Positions 45,217 to 53,889 are shown, numbered from the stretch's first letter. The stretch: DNA of 64,000 nucleotides from Dyella sp. S184 (GCF_009766065.1 NZ_LMUE01000002.1:866514-930513); one strand, 5' to 3'. Notes: generated by a model from the letters alone, not told the origin. Translations and numbers: made by a program.

Positions 45217-45828
45217 TTAATGTGGCATCCCTTTTGATTCTGTCAGTGGAAGCTGCAAGGCTTGCCTCGTCTGATCGTCCAATTCGATCCACAAGGCCAG
45301 GATATGCTCGCCATTAATCAATTGGGGTGGCCCAACACGATGCGCATGCATGCCGATGCTTCTGAGAATCCTTTCCATACCCATGGCCGTGAAGGTGATC
45401 AGCCGGGCAGCTCCATGTTCAATCGCCGCCCCGACTACAGCAGCAAACAACGCACAGAAACGCCTCCTGGCCTCGTCACGGGGAGGAGTGGAATCTTCGC
45501 CGATAGCCTTTGTGGTAAATCGCGATAACTCCCAGACATCCAATGCATGTGGTGAAGGTGCACCATTCATGAGACCCGGGGAGATTTCATCAAGTAAATA
45601 CGGCTGAGTCGTCGGCAATAACCGGGCGCAGCCACACACTGAGCCGCGCGCATCCCTGGCAATCACATACAACGTATCCGGCCGGTCAAACCGATCACGC
45701 TCCAATCCATTCTCAACCGGCAACTGCCAGCGCAAAGCCTCTACAAATACTTCGTATCTGTAAGCGGCAAGTGCCACCTCGAGGTCAGGTGACAGTTGAC
45801 TACCCATACCAGCCATCACTGTCAACAT
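45217..45828 (-). CDS. luxI: Acyl-homoserine-lactone synthase (LuxI family)
   Basis: The 203-residue protein makes an N-acyl-homoserine lactone from SAM and an acyl-ACP (or acyl-CoA). All the key residues are present in near-LuxI numbering: Arg24, Phe28, Trp34, Asp45 and Asp48 (ERDRFD), Arg69 (GCARL), Glu100 and Arg103 (VWELSRF). GGAG lies 9 nt before the ATG. A perfect 20-bp lux-box dyad lies 60 bp upstream, indicating autoinduction. It is divergent in layout from luxR, with rsaM between. The acyl chain cannot be predicted. Confidence 0.93.
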   Translation of the reverse strand: MLTVMAGMGSQLSPDLEVALAAYRYEVFVEALRWQLPVENGLERDRFDRPDTLYVIARDARGSVCGCARLLPTTQPYLLDEISPGLMNGAPSPHALDVWELSRFTTKAIGEDSTPPRDEARRRFCALFAAVVGAAIEHGAARLITFTAMGMERILRSIGMHAHRVGPPQLINGEHILALWIELDDQTRQALQLPLTESKGMPH

Positions 45829-45887
45829 TTGCCGTGTCTCCGCTGAATAGGGATAACGGCATTGAAGAATGATTTTTATCGAGCCAT

Positions 45888-45907
45888 AACTGTAGGCTTC
45901 TACAGTT
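45888..45907 (-). promoter_or_regulatory. lux box upstream of luxI (perfect dyad)
   Basis: AACTGTAGGCTTCTACAGTT: the two 8-nt arms AACTGTAG/CTACAGTT are perfectly symmetric. It fits the NNCT-N12-AGNN LuxR-type operator. It lies 60 nt upstream of the luxI ATG, compatible with a class II position at about -42. Confidence 0.85.
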
Positions 45908-46012
45908 GTGGACAGGAGAAACTCCGAGTATGGAATTTATCCGATAACGATTCCGGTAGACGGCTGGCGAACAGCACCGGTAACGTGCGGCCCAGAAAAA
46001 TAATCGCAGGGC

Positions 46013-46411
46013 TTAGAGGCCGCAGATAGCCTCACCGGTTTGCCAGCTTTCGCCTGACAACCACGCTCGCAACAGTTCATCGGTCCTATGCATGCCCAAG
46101 TCGTAACTGGTCTGCGTTACGAGCATGATATTGCTGTTTATCGCACCTGGTGCGATAAACTTTCGTCCATCAGCAACGCCAAACCAAGCCCATCCGATGC
46201 TGACCTGAAGCGCACCGTCGGTCGCCCATTCGCAGTAGCCTGCGCAGCAGGCCGGAACATCCTCTAGGATAAGATCCTGCTGAAGATCTTCATCTTCCCA
46301 TGCCAGCTTCCGGTGGAAGTTCAGTCTTGAAAATGCATCGAACGTGAGTCGTATATAGCCATCCAACGACCTTTTGGGGGAGACAGCACATGATGATAAC
46401 AATGAGTTCAT
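46013..46411 (-). CDS. rsaM: RsaM-like quorum-sensing regulator (DUF4902)
   Basis: The 132-residue protein matches my recollection of the RsaM/DUF4902 family: LDGYIRLTFDAFSRLNF near the start, then GYCEWATDGALQVSIGWAWF and APGAINSNIMLV...SYDLG, ending in WQTGE. RsaM proteins of Burkholderia and plant-associated Pseudomonas are encoded between luxI and luxR and restrain AHL production by an unknown mechanism. The position here is identical. It has no DNA-binding motif. The assignment is by motif and context; a profile search would confirm it. Confidence 0.8.
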   Translation of the reverse strand: MNSLLSSCAVSPKRSLDGYIRLTFDAFSRLNFHRKLAWEDEDLQQDLILEDVPACCAGYCEWATDGALQVSIGWAWFGVADGRKFIAPGAINSNIMLVTQTSYDLGMHRTDELLRAWLSGESWQTGEAICGL

Positions 46412-46477
46412 GGCGCTTCCCTTTAAAGACCCAGTGACCCCTGAGGCCTACCGTAACCCCGGCCTCGCATGACGACC

Positions 46478-46497
46478 AACTGTCAGTTTCCACAGAT
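46478..46497. promoter_or_regulatory. lux box between rsaM and luxR
   Basis: AACTGTCAGTTTCCACAGAT fits NNCT-N12-AGNN and shares AACTGT...CACAG with the luxI box. It is 67 nt from the rsaM start but only 17 nt from the luxR start. It is therefore well placed to activate rsaM and could block the luxR promoter. Confidence 0.7.
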
Positions 46498-46514
46498 GAC
46501 ACAGGATCATAAAA

Positions 46515-47228
46515 GTGAAGGCTTGGCGTGAAGATTGCCTGAATCGGCTCACTTCATCAGCAGGATCATCTGCTGAGGTCCTGAGAGAACTCGCCATCAT
46601 CGTGGGTGATTTGGGCTTCGAATACTGCTCCTATGTTCTGCGCGTACCTTTCCCTTTGTCGCGTCCAAGTGTCACATGGGCCAGCACATACCCCACTCAT
46701 TGGCTGGATCATTATTTCGCGAATGACTATCTTGAAATTGATCCACTCATTCAGCAGACATCGAAGAATTTGTCTCCTGTGGTCTGGAAGGATGATCTTT
46801 TCGAGAGCCAGCCAGCCTTTTGGGAAGAAGCACGCGCACATGGGATACGGCACGGCTGGGCGCTAGCCACTCATGGCAAGCACATGACGACCGGGATGCT
46901 TTCCCTGGCACGGTCACATCAGACAGTGACCTCGTCGGAACTGGCGGAGACTGAGATGCAGCTGGTCTGGCTATCGCATGTTATCCATGGGCTGATCGGG
47001 ACTGCAGAAATACAAAGACTCATACCTGAGCACGACTGCGAGTTGACCGCCCGTGAAAGTGAAGTGCTGCGATGGAGCGCTGCGGGCAAAACGGCAGATG
47101 CGATCGGGAGAATCCTGGGCATCTCCGAACGCACTGTGACGTTCCATATCGCAAGCAGCCTGACCAAACTCAACGTGACCAACAAAACGCAGGCCGTTGC
47201 GAAAGCCTTGCTGCTGGGAATCCTCTGA
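46515..47228 (+). CDS. luxR: LuxR family AHL-responsive regulator
   Basis: The 237-residue protein has an N-terminal autoinducer-binding domain with the conserved Trp55, Tyr59, Asp76-Pro77 (EIDPLI), Trp91 and Gly114. The C-terminal GerE helix-turn-helix (LTARESEVLRWSAAGKTADA ... SERTVTFHIASSLTKLNV) has the invariant Glu181, Leu185 and Gly191. The start is GTG with AGGA about 9 nt upstream. It is divergent from rsaM and luxI. It is the expected receptor for the LuxI product. Confidence 0.93.
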   Translation: MKAWREDCLNRLTSSAGSSAEVLRELAIIVGDLGFEYCSYVLRVPFPLSRPSVTWASTYPTHWLDHYFANDYLEIDPLIQQTSKNLSPVVWKDDLFESQPAFWEEARAHGIRHGWALATHGKHMTTGMLSLARSHQTVTSSELAETEMQLVWLSHVIHGLIGTAEIQRLIPEHDCELTARESEVLRWSAAGKTADAIGRILGISERTVTFHIASSLTKLNVTNKTQAVAKALLLGIL

Positions 47229-47358
47229 TCAAGGCGGTGCCACAGTAAATCCCTGGCACGACAGGTCTCTCCATCGTTTGGCAGCGAGTCATTCTTCTGG
47301 TCGTGATCTTCACGGTCGGTCGGCACTCGGGGCTAGCCTGCGGCCTTTGAGACAAGTC

Positions 47359-47378
47359 AACTGGTAAATTCTACAGGT
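47359..47378 (+). promoter_or_regulatory. Third lux box, upstream of a putative short transcript
   Basis: AACTGGTAAATTCTACAGGT fits NNCT-N12-AGNN. It matches the luxI box at AACTG and TTCTACAG. GATAGT (4/6 to TATAAT) follows at 47398-47403, the spacing expected for a lux box centred near -42 with a start near 47411. Confidence 0.6.
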
Positions 47379-47410
47379 TCACCCGAAGAGCCATCCCGAT
47401 AGTCTTCTGC

Positions 47411-47547
47411 CTCAGGTAGCTCTAGCCGAAGGATCCCCCGGCAGCATTGCCAACCCGGAATGCCAAGTGGAACGGATACACAGAGCGACCTCGTGCGTAT
47501 CATCGAAAGGACTCGCCTTGGCGCCCATCCGGGCGCCATTTTCTTTT
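47411..47547 (+). ncRNA. Candidate quorum-sensing-controlled small RNA
   Basis: The transcript of about 137 nt is inferred from the lux box/-10 upstream and the strong terminator at the end. No coding frame with a ribosome site lies inside it. Sequence gives no target. An alternative is that the terminator merely ends luxR transcription and the box acts on nothing or in trans. Confidence 0.3.
47519..47547 (+). terminator. Intrinsic terminator downstream of luxR
   Basis: A perfect 8-bp stem (tggcgccc/gggcgcca) with a 4-nt loop is followed by ttttctttt on the plus strand. It lies 290 bp after luxR and 70 bp before the convergent yicC stop. Confidence 0.85.
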
Positions 47548-47614
47548 CCATCTTCCTGTCGATGCCGCCCGTATCAACCGGGAGCAGGCAGCCAGACGGC
47601 CGCCGCCTGTAACA

Positions 47615-48475
47615 TCACTCGATGTTCTGCACCTGCTCGCGCATCTGCTCGATCAGCACCTTCAGCTCGACCGCGGCATTGGTGCTGCGTGCATCGACCG
47701 ATTTGGAACCCAGGGTGTTCGCCTCGCGGTTGAATTCCTGCATCAGGAAATCCAGCCGGCGACCGACCGGTTCCTTCAGGCCAAGTACGCGCCGCGTTTC
47801 GCTGATATGCGTGGTGAGGCGATCCAGTTCCTCGTCCACGTCGGTACGGGTGATCTGCAGCACCAGCTCCTGCTCCAGCCGCCCCGGCTCCACCGGCTGC
47901 TTGAGATCGGCCAGACGCCCTTCCAGCCGCGCGCGTAACGCGGCACGGATCTCCGGCATCCAGCCGCGCACGTCGGCGACCACGCGCTCGATGCTGTCCA
48001 GCTTGTCGCGCAGGATCTCGCCCAGCTTCTCGCCTTCGCGTTCACGGGTGGCGGTCAGCGCGTCCAGCGCGCGATCGAGTACATCGAACAAGGCTGCCTG
48101 TTGCGCCTCCGGATCCATCTCGGCCTGCTGCATCACACCGGGGAAGCGCAGCAACTCGGTGAATTGCACCTGCATGCCGGGAAACCGCGCTACCATGTCC
48201 AGGTTCAGTTCCGACAACCGGGCCAGCAGTGTGTTGTTGATCTGCAGCGATTCACTGCGCGCATCGCTGGCCCGGCGCACGGTAATGTCGAGTTTCCCGC
48301 GCGACAGCTTTGCGGCGATCCGTTCGCGCAACTGCGACTCGAAACTGCGTAAATCTTCCGGCAGCCGCGGGCTCAGCTCCAGGTAACGGTGGTTGACCGT
48401 ACGCAGCTCGCAACTAAGCGTGCCGGCGGGACCGGTGGTTTCGGCACTGGCGTAAGCCGTCATGCTGCGGATCAT
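47615..48475 (-). CDS. yicC: YicC/YloC family endoribonuclease
   Basis: The protein has 286 residues from ATG 48475 ([13 protein letters not shown]). The family opening [18 protein letters not shown]-type segment ([20 protein letters not shown]) and C-terminal [22 protein letters not shown] are all present. Members act as endoribonucleases in small-RNA and mRNA decay. It is divergent from rph, 93 bp apart. The upstream open frame to 48649 overlaps rph and is discarded. Confidence 0.94.
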   Translation of the reverse strand: MIRSMTAYASAETTGPAGTLSCELRTVNHRYLELSPRLPEDLRSFESQLRERIAAKLSRGKLDITVRRASDARSESLQINNTLLARLSELNLDMVARFPGMQVQFTELLRFPGVMQQAEMDPEAQQAALFDVLDRALDALTATREREGEKLGEILRDKLDSIERVVADVRGWMPEIRAALRARLEGRLADLKQPVEPGRLEQELVLQITRTDVDEELDRLTTHISETRRVLGLKEPVGRRLDFLMQEFNREANTLGSKSVDARSTNAAVELKVLIEQMREQVQNIE

Positions 48476-48568
48476 CTGGGCGCCGTCCGGACGTGGGGAA
48501 AGAGCGCAATGGTAAACTCTCCCGTCACGCCTTGCCCAATCCGGCCAAGCGAAGTCAGGAAGCACCCC

Positions 48569-49300
48569 ATGAATCCCGTCCCCCGTCCCAGTGGTCGCGC
48601 CAGCGACCAGCTGCGCAACGTCAGCATCGAACGCCATTACACCCGCCACGCCGAAGGTTCGGTGCTGGTGAGCTTCGGCGACACCCGCGTGCTATGCACC
48701 GCCAGCATCGAGGACCGCGCGCCGGCATGGCTGCGCGGCAAGGGCGAAGGCTGGGTCACCGCCGAATACGGCATGCTGCCGCGCGCCACCAATACCCGCA
48801 TGCAGCGCGAAGCCGCTCGTGGCGGCCAGGGTGGCCGCACGATGGAAATCCAGCGGCTGATCGGGCGTTCCCTGCGCGCCTGCGTCAACCGCCAGGCATT
48901 GGGCGAGCGTGTGATCACGTTGGATTGCGACGTATTGCAGGCCGATGGCGGGACCCGCACCGCGGCGATCACCGGCGCCTATGTGGCCCTGGTCGACGCG
49001 GTGAACCTCCTGATGAAGCGCGAAAACCTCAAGCGCAACCCGATCGTCGGTGCAGTCGCCGCCGTATCGGTAGGTATTTACCAGGGCATGCCCGTGCTCG
49101 ATCTCGACTACGCCGAGGATTCGAATTGCGACACCGACATGAATGTCGTCATGAATGATGGCGGCGGCTTCATCGAGGTGCAGGGCACCGCCGAAGGCCA
49201 TGCATTCCGCCGCGACGAGATGGATGCCTTGCTGGCGCTGGCCGAGAAAGGCATCGGCGAACTGGTCGTGGCGCAGCGCGCGGCACTGGCGCAGGGCTGA
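48569..49300 (+). CDS. rph: Ribonuclease PH
   Basis: The 243-residue phosphorolytic 3'-5' exoribonuclease trims tRNA 3' ends. [20 protein letters not shown], then [19 protein letters not shown] and [19 protein letters not shown] are RNase PH signatures. The full C-terminal core is present ([17 protein letters not shown]). The ATG at 48569 follows AGGA. It begins the rph-rdgB-hemW run. Confidence 0.96.
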   Translation: MNPVPRPSGRASDQLRNVSIERHYTRHAEGSVLVSFGDTRVLCTASIEDRAPAWLRGKGEGWVTAEYGMLPRATNTRMQREAARGGQGGRTMEIQRLIGRSLRACVNRQALGERVITLDCDVLQADGGTRTAAITGAYVALVDAVNLLMKRENLKRNPIVGAVAAVSVGIYQGMPVLDLDYAEDSNCDTDMNVVMNDGGGFIEVQGTAEGHAFRRDEMDALLALAEKGIGELVVAQRAALAQG

Positions 49301-49305
49301 GTCAA

Positions 49306-49908
49306 ATGTCGCGCATCGTGCTGGCCAGCAGCAATCCGGGCAAGCTCAAGGAGTTCGGCGCACTGCTTGCCGAAAGTGGCCTCGAAGTCATACCCCAGGC
49401 CAGCCTGGGTATCGAGGACGCCGAGGAAACCGGCCTGACCTTCGTCGAGAATGCCCTGCTCAAGGCACGCCATGCGGCACTCGCCAGCGGCCTGCCTGCG
49501 CTGGCGGACGATTCGGGCTTGTGCGTGGACCATCTGCAAGGCGCGCCTGGCCTTTATTCAGCGCGCTACAGCGGTGGCCATGGCGATGCCGCGGCGAACA
49601 ACGCCAAGCTGCTGCGCGAACTCGATGGCGTGCCGACGGCGCAGCGCGGCGCGTTCTTCATCTGCGTGCTGGTGTTGCTGCGCCATGCCAACGATCCGGC
49701 CCCACTGATCGCCGAGGGCCGCTGGCACGGGCAGATCCTCACCGAAGGCCGCGGCACCGGTGGTTTCGGCTACAACCCGGTGTTCCTGCCTGAGGGCTAC
49801 AGCCAGAGCGTCGCCGAGATGGATGACGCGCTGAAGAACCAACTCAGCCACCGCGGCCAGGCGCTGGCGCTGCTGCACGATCGGCTGCGCGAAATGCACC
49901 ACGCATGA
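49306..49908 (+). CDS. rdgB: XTP/dITP diphosphatase (non-canonical purine NTPase)
   Basis: The 200-residue RdgB/HAM1 protein hydrolyses dITP, XTP and ITP to keep deaminated purines out of nucleic acids. It opens SRIVLASSNPGKLKEFGALL and carries ETGLTFVENALLKARHAA, LPALADDSGLCVD, GRGTGGFGYNPVFLPEG and LSHRGQAL. It starts 5 bp after rph and overlaps hemW by 4 bp. Confidence 0.96.
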   Translation: MSRIVLASSNPGKLKEFGALLAESGLEVIPQASLGIEDAEETGLTFVENALLKARHAALASGLPALADDSGLCVDHLQGAPGLYSARYSGGHGDAAANNAKLLRELDGVPTAQRGAFFICVLVLLRHANDPAPLIAEGRWHGQILTEGRGTGGFGYNPVFLPEGYSQSVAEMDDALKNQLSHRGQALALLHDRLREMHHA

Positions 49909-51071
49909 GCCGGCTCGCGCCACCGCTGTCGCTGTACATCCACATGCCGTGGTGCGTGAAAAAGTGCCCATACTGCGATTTCAATTCGCACGGGCTGCGC
50001 AGCGAACCGCCGCCGTATGCCGATTACATCAACCACCTGCTCGCTGACCTGGATGCCGATCGCATTGATTTCGGCGCAGCCCTGGCCAACCGGCCAGTCA
50101 TCAGCATCTTTTTCGGTGGCGGCACGCCCAGCCTCTTTTCACCCGAACTGATTGACCGCTTGCTTGATGGTGTGCGCGAGCGCCTTCCGCTGGCCGACGC
50201 CGCCGAGATCACCCTGGAGACCAATCCGGGCACGGTCGAACACGGTCGCTTCGATGGTTATCTGGCGGCGGGCGTCAACCGCATCTCGTTCGGCGTGCAG
50301 AGCTTCGACGACGACAAACTGAAGCGCCTCGGCCGCATTCATTCGGCGAATGAAGCCGAGGCCGCGGTGAAGTCGGCGCAGGATGCCGGCTACGCCAACA
50401 TCAACCTCGACCTGATGTACGCGCTGCCGCAGCAGACGCTGGACGACGCGTTGGCCGACGTGGATCGCGCAGTCGCGCTGCAACCCACCCATGTCTCGCA
50501 CTACCAGCTGACGCTCGAACCGAATACGGCGTTCGCCGCCAACCCGCCACCACTGCCGGACGACGATCACGCCTGGGCGATGCAGGAAGCCTGCGAAGAA
50601 CGCCTCGCCACGGCTGGCTACGGCCAGTACGAAATATCTGCCTATGCGCAACCCGACCGGCGCTGCGCGCACAACCTCAATTACTGGCGTTTCGGCGACT
50701 ACCTCGGCATCGGCGCTGGCGCACACGGCAAGCTGAGCGACGCCGCCCGTGGCCAGGTGCGCCGGCGCTGGAAAACCCGCCATCCGCGCGCGTACATGGA
50801 AGCCGCCGGCGGCACCGCGCGGATCGGCGGCGACAGCGTGGTCAGTGCCGCCGAACTGCCGTTCGAGTACATGCTGAACGCGCTGCGCCTGGTCGAGGGC
50901 GTACCGCTCGCCGATTTCTCCGAGCGCACCGGCCTGCCGCCCGAGCGCATCGCCGCAGCACTGGACACGGCGCGCCGGCGCGACTGGCTGCATGACGATC
51001 CACAGCAACTGCGCACCACCGCGCTGGGCCAGCGTTTCCTCAATGACGTGATTGCCAGTTTTCTCGATTGA
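49905..51071 (+). CDS. hemW: Radical SAM heme chaperone HemW
   Basis: The 388-residue protein has the 4Fe-4S motif MPWCVKKCPYCDF (CxxxCxxC). It also shows FFGGGTPSLF, ETNPGTVE, NRISFGVQSFDD and a C-terminal HemN-like domain. HemW delivers heme to respiratory enzymes such as cytochrome quinol oxidase, in keeping with the bd oxidase genes nearby. It was formerly annotated as HemN-like coproporphyrinogen dehydrogenase. Confidence 0.94.
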   Translation: MSRLAPPLSLYIHMPWCVKKCPYCDFNSHGLRSEPPPYADYINHLLADLDADRIDFGAALANRPVISIFFGGGTPSLFSPELIDRLLDGVRERLPLADAAEITLETNPGTVEHGRFDGYLAAGVNRISFGVQSFDDDKLKRLGRIHSANEAEAAVKSAQDAGYANINLDLMYALPQQTLDDALADVDRAVALQPTHVSHYQLTLEPNTAFAANPPPLPDDDHAWAMQEACEERLATAGYGQYEISAYAQPDRRCAHNLNYWRFGDYLGIGAGAHGKLSDAARGQVRRRWKTRHPRAYMEAAGGTARIGGDSVVSAAELPFEYMLNALRLVEGVPLADFSERTGLPPERIAAALDTARRRDWLHDDPQQLRTTALGQRFLNDVIASFLD

Positions 51072-51151
51072 CGCGGGGCATCCGCAGCGATGGCATACCC
51101 GTGGCAACCGGCATAGACTTGCCTCCACCGGGGAATAGACAGGTTTCATTC

Positions 51152-53533
51152 ATGAATGTCGGACAGGATCGACGCGGCTTGCCTGCGTTCCATCAAACTG
51201 CCCGCCTCAGCATCGGGCGCTGGCCCGCGCGTGCGCAACGGTTGCTGGAAGCAAGTTACAAGCTTTGCGTGGATGGGCTGCACGAGCCGCTGCGGCAGTG
51301 TCTGGGCGATTTCGAGCAGCAGCTGTTCGCACAGGCCGAGCGTGCACGCCAGCATACCCAACAGCAGGACTACTACAGCAGCCGGCAGCGTGTGCTGCAG
51401 GATCATATCCAGTTCGAACAGCGCTTCAACGAGCAACTCGCCGCCACCTTCAATGCGCTGGATACCACTGCCGCCGCGCCCACCACGGCTAGCGCAAGCG
51501 CAACCGCAACCAGGGAAAAGGCCTGGCAGTCACTCGAGCTGCTCGATCCGGTAGCGCAAGAGCTGACCATGGCGGTGGACCAGCTGGGTGCACGCGGCGA
51601 AGTCCGTCACAGCGGCGTGCTCTACGAACTGGGTTATCGGCTGGCGGTATTGATCAGCGCGCCACCCCTGGAAGGGGTAAAACTGCCGCTGGGGCCGCAC
51701 GCCCTGGCGGAGGCCTTTCACCAGGCCAGCAGCGAGCTGGAACTGCCGCTGGCACACCAGCTGATGCTGCTGCAAAGCTTTGACCAGTGGGTGATCCAGC
51801 CCCTGGCGCGTCTATACGACGCGATCAATGCGCAGCTGCAGGAAGACGGTATCTTGCCGCAATTGCGCAGCATCCCGATCCCGCGTCACCTCAGCAACAA
51901 GCAATCGCGTCCCGCCAGAAAAGAGAGCGCAGCGGCAGCGCTCGATGAAGCCGCCCATCCCGCCGACACCACGGCCGCTTCTTCAGGCTCAGGCGGCTCG
52001 ATCGAAGTGCTGGAATCCCTGCGCGACCTGCTGGCACAGCAGCGTACCAACCAGGCCAGCGCAACCGGCCAGCCGGCCGGACTGGTCGCCGGCCCGGAAG
52101 AGCTGCAGATCGCGCTGGGCGCGTTGCAGCAGCATCTGGCCCAGGTCACCGATCACGCCAGCCGCGAACTGCGCAGTGCGGCCCGATTGCGCGAGGAGTT
52201 GCTGACCCAGCTCAATATCGGCAAGCCCAGTGGTGCACCGCGTACCCAGCTCAGCAACGAACAGGGTGACACCGTGGAACTGGTCGCGATGCTGTTCGAG
52301 CAGCTCGGCCAGCAGTTGCAGCAAGGCGGCAATGCACGCGCCCTGCTCGGCGACATGCAGTTGCCGGTTCTGCGCATGGCCGTAGCCGACCAGGATTTTT
52401 TCGAAAAACGCGAGCATCCCGCGCGCAAGCTGCTGGATACGGTGACCGCCGCCGCCAACGACTGGCTTGACGGTAGCGACGACGAAAGCAACCGGCCGCT
52501 GGCGAACAAACTCGAGCAACTGGTGGCGCGCGCCAGCCAGGAACCACCCAGCGCGGGTCTGTACACCACCCTGCTGGCCGACATCGAGCACCACTTGGGC
52601 CTGCTCACGCGCAAGGCACAAGCCGCCGAGCGCCGCCACGTGGAAGCCGCGCAGGGGCGCGAACGGCTGGATCAGGCGCGTCATCGCGCGGGTCAGCTGA
52701 TGGCCGAGCGCTTTGCGCAGTCACCACCACGCGGCCTGCTGCGCGCGCTGCTGGATCGAGCCTGGTCGGACGTGCTGGCGCTGACCCTGCTGCGTCATGG
52801 CGAGGACAGCGAAGCATTCGGGAAACAGCTGGCGATCACCGACCAGCTGCTCGGCCGACTGCCCGTAGGTGACCGGCTGCAATTGCAGCAGAACGTGGAA
52901 AACGGCCTGCAGCAGATCGGCATGCACGCCGAGGAAGCCGAGCAGGTGGCGCAGCGACTGCTGGGTACGGAAAAGCCCGATGCCGCGGTGGAGCTGCCCA
53001 GTGCCACCGATCTCGCCATGCGCCTGAAGCAGCATCAGCGTCTTGGCGAGCATCAGTCCACTCAACCCACTGCGCCCACCACACCTGCTGTCCCATCCGC
53101 TCCGTTCATTCCGCCCACCAAGCATGAGCCGACCGTGGCTGCGGTGCAGGCGTCCCATGCGACGCAGTCGGCCCATCCGGCGCAGGCACCGGAGCCAAGT
53201 CCGCGTGAACGGCGCATCGAGCAGCACCTGGGCAAGCTGCCGTTCGGCAGCTGGTTCGAATTCGTCGACCCGACCACCGGGCAGATCGCACGGCGCAAGC
53301 TGGCCTGGCATTCGCCGATGTCCGGCCGCTGCCTGCTGGTCAGCCGGCGCGGCCAGCGTGGCGAGGAAATGACCCTGACCCAGCTCGCCCATGAAATTGC
53401 CGCCGGCCGCGTGTGTGAAGTGCCCGAGCAGCGCGAGAGCATGCTCGATCGCGCCTGGCGCGGCCTGACCGGCAACCTGCGCCAGTCGGCCGCCAAGCGA
53501 CTTGCTGCCACCCAGGAACCCGACCGTCGATGA
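51152..53533 (+). CDS. DUF1631 family protein
   Basis: The protein has 793 residues from ATG 51152. It is largely helical and Gln/Ala/Leu-rich, with no signal peptide or membrane segment. The region 170-270 (SGVLYELGYRLAVLISAPPL ... HQLMLLQSFDQWV) and the C-terminal part match DUF1631. The last 130 residues (KLPFGSWFEFVDPTTGQIAR, then KLAWHSPMSGRCLLVSRRG) look like a PilZ-like beta-barrel. Its stop overlaps the start of the PilZ gene by 4 bp, implying joint function, possibly in c-di-GMP signalling. Function unknown. Confidence 0.85.
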   Translation: MNVGQDRRGLPAFHQTARLSIGRWPARAQRLLEASYKLCVDGLHEPLRQCLGDFEQQLFAQAERARQHTQQQDYYSSRQRVLQDHIQFEQRFNEQLAATFNALDTTAAAPTTASASATATREKAWQSLELLDPVAQELTMAVDQLGARGEVRHSGVLYELGYRLAVLISAPPLEGVKLPLGPHALAEAFHQASSELELPLAHQLMLLQSFDQWVIQPLARLYDAINAQLQEDGILPQLRSIPIPRHLSNKQSRPARKESAAAALDEAAHPADTTAASSGSGGSIEVLESLRDLLAQQRTNQASATGQPAGLVAGPEELQIALGALQQHLAQVTDHASRELRSAARLREELLTQLNIGKPSGAPRTQLSNEQGDTVELVAMLFEQLGQQLQQGGNARALLGDMQLPVLRMAVADQDFFEKREHPARKLLDTVTAAANDWLDGSDDESNRPLANKLEQLVARASQEPPSAGLYTTLLADIEHHLGLLTRKAQAAERRHVEAAQGRERLDQARHRAGQLMAERFAQSPPRGLLRALLDRAWSDVLALTLLRHGEDSEAFGKQLAITDQLLGRLPVGDRLQLQQNVENGLQQIGMHAEEAEQVAQRLLGTEKPDAAVELPSATDLAMRLKQHQRLGEHQSTQPTAPTTPAVPSAPFIPPTKHEPTVAAVQASHATQSAHPAQAPEPSPRERRIEQHLGKLPFGSWFEFVDPTTGQIARRKLAWHSPMSGRCLLVSRRGQRGEEMTLTQLAHEIAAGRVCEVPEQRESMLDRAWRGLTGNLRQSAAKRLAATQEPDRR

Positions 53534-53889
53534 GTCAGCAAAACGACATCAGCAACCAGCGTCGCGCCGAGCGCAAGCGCACCTCGACCACGGCCATTGT
53601 GACCGACACGATCAGTGGCTTGCCGATCGGACATGTGGGCAACCTTTCCAGCAGTGGCATGCTGCTGATCACGGCGCAGGCACCGCGCAGCGAGGCGATC
53701 TATCAGGTCAGCCTGAGCCTGCCAACCGCGGGACGTGCACTGGTGCAATCGCAACCGATCGAAGCCGGCATCCAGGAACAATGGCACGAGCCCGCTGCCA
53801 GTTCCGGGCAGATCTGGGGTGGCTACCGGATCGTGGCGATCAGCGAATCCGACGCCGCCCGGCTCGACAGCTGGCTTGCGCAAGCCTGA
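53530..53889 (+). CDS. PilZ-domain c-di-GMP-binding protein
   Basis: The 119-residue single PilZ domain has the RxxxR motif in RRAERKR (residues 11-17) and the N-x-S-x-x-G motif in GNLSSSGM (about 37-44), so both halves of the c-di-GMP site are present. It is translationally coupled to the DUF1631 gene (ATGA). It would act as a cytoplasmic receptor for c-di-GMP, perhaps partnering the DUF1631 protein. Confidence 0.9.
   Translation: MSQQNDISNQRRAERKRTSTTAIVTDTISGLPIGHVGNLSSSGMLLITAQAPRSEAIYQVSLSLPTAGRALVQSQPIEAGIQEQWHEPAASSGQIWGGYRIVAISESDAARLDSWLAQA

Larger units (their letters stand above)
47229..47614. other. 386-bp gap between luxR and yicC
   Basis: No convincing protein gene is visible. 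The gap contains a third lux box (47359-47378), a candidate -10 (47398-47403) and an intrinsic terminator (47519-47547), all on the plus strand. A 50-codon frame from ATG 47460 runs through the terminator and lacks a ribosome site, so I do not call it. Confidence 0.6.

Noticed and set aside
47447-47938. A 163-codon plus-strand frame starting in the luxR-yicC gap
   Set aside because: It begins at TTG with no ribosome site, runs through the intrinsic terminator at 47519-47547 and then lies antisense within yicC. Composition is that of a shadow frame.
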